The position numbers were made by a program, and so were the translations under genes. 24,317 nt of DNA, taken from positions 1 through 24,317 of the IMG/VR virus record IMGVR_UViG_3300037112_000050. One strand, given 5' to 3'. Origin of the DNA: a virus. Under the pieces are notes generated by a model. The model saw only the letters and a program-made list of their open reading frames with translations. It was not told the origin of the DNA and ran no database searches. Every line of letters starts with the position of its first letter. Position 1 is the first letter of the stretch. Below, piece by piece: positions 21,161 to 24,317 of the stretch.

Positions 21161-22831
21161 ATGTCGACCAGTTTCGTAGACGAGTATCTTGTAAAGCTGG
21201 GCGCGGGCGTCGACGCTAGTGGCATGCAGCGGTTCTTCCAGGCACTGAAGGAAGCTTCCACGGCTGCCGACGTCAGTGCCAGCTCTATTGCCGGCTCGTT
21301 CTTCAAGGCACAGACCGAAATCACTGGTGGGTTCCTGGCCATCGGCAGCGCAGCCCTTGGCATGGTGGACAAGGTAGCTATGGCCGATCAACGCTACCGC
21401 CTGTTGGCGCTGAATATGCACATCAGCAAGGACGCAGCACGCGGCCTTCAGATTGCCATGGATGCACTTGGTGCTTCACTGGATCAAATGACGTGGGATC
21501 CAGAACTGCGTGCACGTACATCGCAGTTGATGAAGGACATGAATGCTATGGCCCCCAATGGGGACTTCGATGCGCAAATGAAGAAGATCCGAGACATTCG
21601 GTTCGAGTTCACACGCATGGAAGTAGAGGGCCAATTTCTTACCTTCCACGTCGTAAATGACTTCCTGTCTGCTCTGGGTATGGGGCCAGACACTCTTCTG
21701 GCAAAGCTGCGTGGGTTCAATAACTGGGTAACGCATAACATGCCCAGGATTTCTGCCATACTTGTGAAGGACTTCCTTCCGGTGTGGGTGGACATTGAGA
21801 AAGTTGGTGCGGCTACTGCTGCCGCATTCAAGGCCACAGGCTTAGCGTTCACGAACCTGGTTGGCTTCATTACTGGCGATACTTCTATCGAGGGCACAGC
21901 ATTCAGCTTCGAACACCTAGCTGTGGCAGTTACTGATGTGCTGCACCCATTCGCTGTGCTGGCAGAGGCCATCGCCAATGTAGAAGAGTTCCTAGCGCAC
22001 CTGACCAGCGCAGTTGCACTGGCACTCTCTGGTGATTTCAAAGGCGCTGGTACAGAGCTTGGTATGGCGTTCCACGCTGCTACGGCCAAGGCTGTTGGTG
22101 GTGTAGCTGGTGGTGTAGCTGGCGGTGTACTAGGCGGTGCAGCTACAGGTGCTCTTGGTGGCAGCTTGTTCGGGCCCATTGGCACTGTAGTTGGCGGGGT
22201 TGGCGGTGCTATCAGTGGTGCGCTGTTTGGCGCTGGTGTCGGCTCTAATGCAGCAGATGACTTCTTCGGATCAGACGCATCAATCAGCTCTGTGATTGAC
22301 CAGCAAGCCGATGCTATGGGTGTTCCGCGTTCACTGGCACACGCCGTGGCACGTACTGAGAGTGGAGAGCAACAGTACGACAAGAATGGCAAGCTGATTA
22401 CTTCTGCTACAGGCGCACAGGGCATTATGCAGCTCACACGCAGCACAGCAGCAGCATTGGGGGTAGATCGCGGCGATGCCGGCAGCAATGTGAAGGGCGG
22501 CGTGACGCTGTTGGCGCAGTTGCTGAAACACTACAATGGCAACGTAGCCGACGCTGTAGGTGGGTATCATGAAGGCCAGGCAAAGATGGATGCTGTGCTT
22601 GCTGGCCGTGCTACTTTGTCGCCAGAAGCTAAGGGAGAAATAGCACAGGTTATGCGCCGTATGGGTACGACGGGCGACGTCCACGTCGGCTCCATTGTCA
22701 TTCACATCGACGGCGCAACTGCCACGAACGAGCACGTAGCAAATGTGGTAGTCTCCCGCCTGAATACCCTGAAGAATCGCCAGACGCAGCGCAACCTGTA
22801 CGAACTACAAGACCAAGGCGTGACAGCCTAG
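21161..22831 (+). CDS. Tape measure protein with lytic transglycosylase domain
   Basis: A 556 aa protein that sets tail length. Residues 1-300 are helical (AALGMVDKVAMADQRYRLLALNM, KDAARGLQIAMDALGASLDQM), as in short tape measures. A Gly/Ala zipper (about 308-362, VGGVAGGVAGGVLGG) may insert in the host membrane. At about 385-475 there is an SLT-type transglycosylase domain: VPRSLAHAVARTESGEQQ with candidate catalytic E400, GAQGIMQLTRSTAAALG, then NVKGGVTLLAQLLKHYNGN and AVGGYHEG. This part likely cleaves peptidoglycan during DNA entry. ATG 21161 follows AGGAATAGC, two bases after the previous stop. It is short for a tape measure. Confidence 0.85.
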   Translation: MSTSFVDEYLVKLGAGVDASGMQRFFQALKEASTAADVSASSIAGSFFKAQTEITGGFLAIGSAALGMVDKVAMADQRYRLLALNMHISKDAARGLQIAMDALGASLDQMTWDPELRARTSQLMKDMNAMAPNGDFDAQMKKIRDIRFEFTRMEVEGQFLTFHVVNDFLSALGMGPDTLLAKLRGFNNWVTHNMPRISAILVKDFLPVWVDIEKVGAATAAAFKATGLAFTNLVGFITGDTSIEGTAFSFEHLAVAVTDVLHPFAVLAEAIANVEEFLAHLTSAVALALSGDFKGAGTELGMAFHAATAKAVGGVAGGVAGGVLGGAATGALGGSLFGPIGTVVGGVGGAISGALFGAGVGSNAADDFFGSDASISSVIDQQADAMGVPRSLAHAVARTESGEQQYDKNGKLITSATGAQGIMQLTRSTAAALGVDRGDAGSNVKGGVTLLAQLLKHYNGNVADAVGGYHEGQAKMDAVLAGRATLSPEAKGEIAQVMRRMGTTGDVHVGSIVIHIDGATATNEHVANVVVSRLNTLKNRQTQRNLYELQDQGVTA

Positions 22832-22844
22832 AAAGGGCGCGACA

Positions 22845-23711
22845 ATGTCGGCATTCCCATACCCAGGCGACACCACCTCCACGGCTGCGCCCATCGTTCG
22901 TCAAGTACCCAGTGGTTACCAGCCGCCACAATGGTCCAGTGCTGCGATGGTGTCCATTACCGTACCGGCCAGCACGAGTACGATCAATGTCGGCCCTATC
23001 AATATGGATTATAGTCTAGCGGGGACAATCAACGCTGACCCAAACATCCCAATCACCACAGCCGCGCATACGTATGTGTTCGACGCTGTGCTCTCACTAG
23101 AACATAATCAGACCCTGACCATCACAAAGCACCCGGTACAGAATAGTGCGGCTATTTCCAGTCATGCCTACCTGAACCCTGCTAGCCTAGTCATGTACGT
23201 GCTGATGTCCGATGTTGTGGGCAATTACCCTGGGGCCACGGTGTGGACTGGTGGCACATCTAAGAGCGTGTCATCTTATCAGCAGATGTTGGCATTGCAG
23301 GCTGCGCGCTCTCCACTGACAGTCGTAACCCGCCTTCGTACTTATACCAACATGCTGGTGGCTGCCATATCGCCACATGAAGATGCAAAGACCATCACAG
23401 GCGCACGATTTCGTGTGGAGTTCGAGCAGATCTTTCTAGCTGGCGTGCAGATTACGCCTGCTAGTGCCAGCCCAAATGACACGAACACCACGGGTCTCGG
23501 CACAGTGAGCGCCTATACGCCACCGGCAACTATCAACAGTCAGTTCCTAGTTCCGCCTGGTTCTATGATTAACACGCTGAATGGCAGTTCTACTGCCGTG
23601 CCGACGGCCACGACTGTCGACGTACCTGGTGCCGGTCTGTATACCTCATCGCCGCAGCAGTTCGGCGTCAGCAACCCAGCGGGCGCGCAGGCAACAGCGG
23701 GGTTATTCTAA
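22845..23711 (+). CDS. Dit-like distal tail / baseplate protein
   Basis: A 288 aa protein with the pattern of Dit-like baseplate proteins of contractile phages: HPVQNSAAISSHAYLNPASLVMYVLMSD, SVSSYQQMLALQAARSPLTVVTRLRTYTNMLVAAISPHEDAKTITGARFRVEFEQI. The N-terminal ~75 residues are Pro/Thr/Ser-rich and variable; the C-terminal tail is also low in complexity (TTVDVPGAG...GVSNPAGAQATAGLF). It should start the baseplate beneath the tube. GAAAGGGCG precedes ATG 22845. Confidence 0.75.
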   Translation: MSAFPYPGDTTSTAAPIVRQVPSGYQPPQWSSAAMVSITVPASTSTINVGPINMDYSLAGTINADPNIPITTAAHTYVFDAVLSLEHNQTLTITKHPVQNSAAISSHAYLNPASLVMYVLMSDVVGNYPGATVWTGGTSKSVSSYQQMLALQAARSPLTVVTRLRTYTNMLVAAISPHEDAKTITGARFRVEFEQIFLAGVQITPASASPNDTNTTGLGTVSAYTPPATINSQFLVPPGSMINTLNGSSTAVPTATTVDVPGAGLYTSSPQQFGVSNPAGAQATAGLF

Positions 23712-23714
23712 GCC

Positions 23715-24053
23715 ATGTCAGCGCAAATCATACCACTGACTACAAATCCTAATCAAACATTCGCAGTACAACTCACGGTCGATGGAGCTACACTGACGCT
23801 GGGCTTTGTGCTTACGTACTCAGTAATGTCTGGCTGGTGGATGATGCAGGTATCCAGTGCGCAGAACGTGGTTCTCATAGCCTCTGTTCCGCTTATTACT
23901 GGCTACTATCCATCAGCCAACTTGTTAGCTCAGTATGGTTACCTGAAGATAGGAAGTGCGTACTTGCTGAACACAGGTAACTCCACTACAGACTATCCTG
24001 GTGCCAATGATTTGTCGAACTTCTCATTGCTCTGGTCGGACACTGCGCTATGA
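23715..24053 (+). CDS. Baseplate plug-like protein
   Basis: A 112 aa protein matching the small phage baseplate plug family: IPLTTNPNQTFAVQLTVDGATLTLGFVLTYSVMSGWWMMQV, PLITGYYPSANLLAQYGYLKIGSAYLLN, and DLSNFSLLWSDTAL (P-N-Q-x-F...G-x-W-x-x-x-I...L-x-L-x-W). It likely plugs the tube tip at the baseplate. ATG 23715 follows the preceding stop by 3 bases, and its own stop overlaps the next ATG (ATGA). Confidence 0.75.
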   Translation: MSAQIIPLTTNPNQTFAVQLTVDGATLTLGFVLTYSVMSGWWMMQVSSAQNVVLIASVPLITGYYPSANLLAQYGYLKIGSAYLLNTGNSTTDYPGANDLSNFSLLWSDTAL

Positions 24054-24317
24054 GCACCCCATCTACGATCCCATTCTTCGGGCCGGCGTGGAACCTTGTC
24101 ATCACGTATACAGATTCTGCAGGCAATGACCAGGACATGCAGGTGTCCACTGACTCGTGGTCACCAGAGGCACTGCGAATCACATTTGAGGTAGTGCAGG
24201 CTACGATCCCCTCTCCGTGGTGGTACGCGGATGTTACGGTGTACAACCTTGACCCAGAGACTATAGCCAATGTAATGACGACTACAAAAGTAAAACTGAG
24301 CGCCGGATTTCAGACGG
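24050..24317 (+). CDS. Baseplate hub protein, N-terminal part (runs off the end)
   Basis: Translation from ATG 24050 (ATGA overlap) gives 89 residues before the window ends. They read STPSTIPFFGPAWNLVIT, LRITFEVVQATIPSPWWYADVTVYNLDPETI and VKLSAGFQT. This is the opening pattern of phage hub proteins of the T4 gp27/Mu gp44 type (F-G...L-x-I...l-r-I-x-F-x-V...A-x-V-x-V-Y-N-L...K-x-x-L-x-A-G-y). The gene continues to the right and is partial here. Confidence 0.7.
   Translation, partial: MSTPSTIPFFGPAWNLVITYTDSAGNDQDMQVSTDSWSPEALRITFEVVQATIPSPWWYADVTVYNLDPETIANVMTTTKVKLSAGFQT

Noticed and set aside
22081-22260. DNA-level repeat of GGTGTAGCTGGT-type units as a mobile or CRISPR-like repeat
   Set aside because: It simply encodes the Gly/Ala zipper of the tape measure protein; units are short, irregular and codon-phased.
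21484-22488. Minus-strand frame (334 codons) opposite the tape measure gene
   Set aside because: Low-complexity Ala/Pro/Ser composition mirrors the Gly/Ala-rich tape measure; no start signal and no family pattern.

Overview
This window is a contiguous stretch of the virion-assembly region of a tailed phage or prophage with a contractile (myovirus-type) tail. All credible genes lie on the + strand, are tightly packed (many stop/start overlaps of 1-4 bases) and mostly have good Shine-Dalgarno sites. No integrase, terminase, replication gene, CRISPR array or host gene is visible. The high-GC coding style and the family set (DUF1073 portal, Mu gpF-like head protein, DUF2213, Gp24-like cement, DUF2184 capsid, DUF4054 connector, DUF3383 sheath, DUF3277 tube) suggest a phage of a Gram-negative, probably proteobacterial, host. 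The host itself cannot be identified from this sequence. Family names are from recall of sequence patterns; no search was run.

Region 1 (1-8.2 kb) holds an intrinsic terminator, a long beads-on-a-string protein with many small modules, a Mu gpF-like head morphogenesis protein, several small genes, and the portal, which carries a C-terminal inorganic-pyrophosphatase-like domain. A C-terminally membrane-anchored protein follows, overlapping a papain/C39-like cysteine peptidase. Region 2 (8.2-13.2 kb) holds small Cys-rich or beta-rich proteins, an HNH-like nuclease with a signal-peptide-like segment, a second beads-on-a-string protein with a C2H2 zinc finger, and a DUF2213 protein with a very acidic, scaffold-like tail. 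Region 3 (13.2-15.7 kb) is cement protein, major capsid protein and a small accessory gene. Region 4 (15.7-24.3 kb) is the connector and tail: DUF4054 adaptor, HK97-gp10-like protein, head-closure-like protein, tail terminator, sheath, tube, a frameshift-type tail assembly chaperone pair, tape measure with lytic transglycosylase, Dit-like protein, baseplate plug-like protein and the start of a baseplate hub gene that runs off the end.

The most unusual signal is a short tripeptide, A-K-D or A-T-D, that punctuates five otherwise unrelated head-region proteins between 60 and 13213. It falls between small domains: several kinds of zinc knuckle, short alpha/beta units, and duplicated units shared between genes. 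It is essentially absent from the capsid, connector and tail proteins. This looks like a module-shuffling or proteolytic-punctuation system acting in the phage head. Two further strong signals are a textbook -1 frameshift site (T TTT TTC plus downstream stem) in the tail chaperone gene, and a likely single-base G-run frameshift at the end of the first gene.
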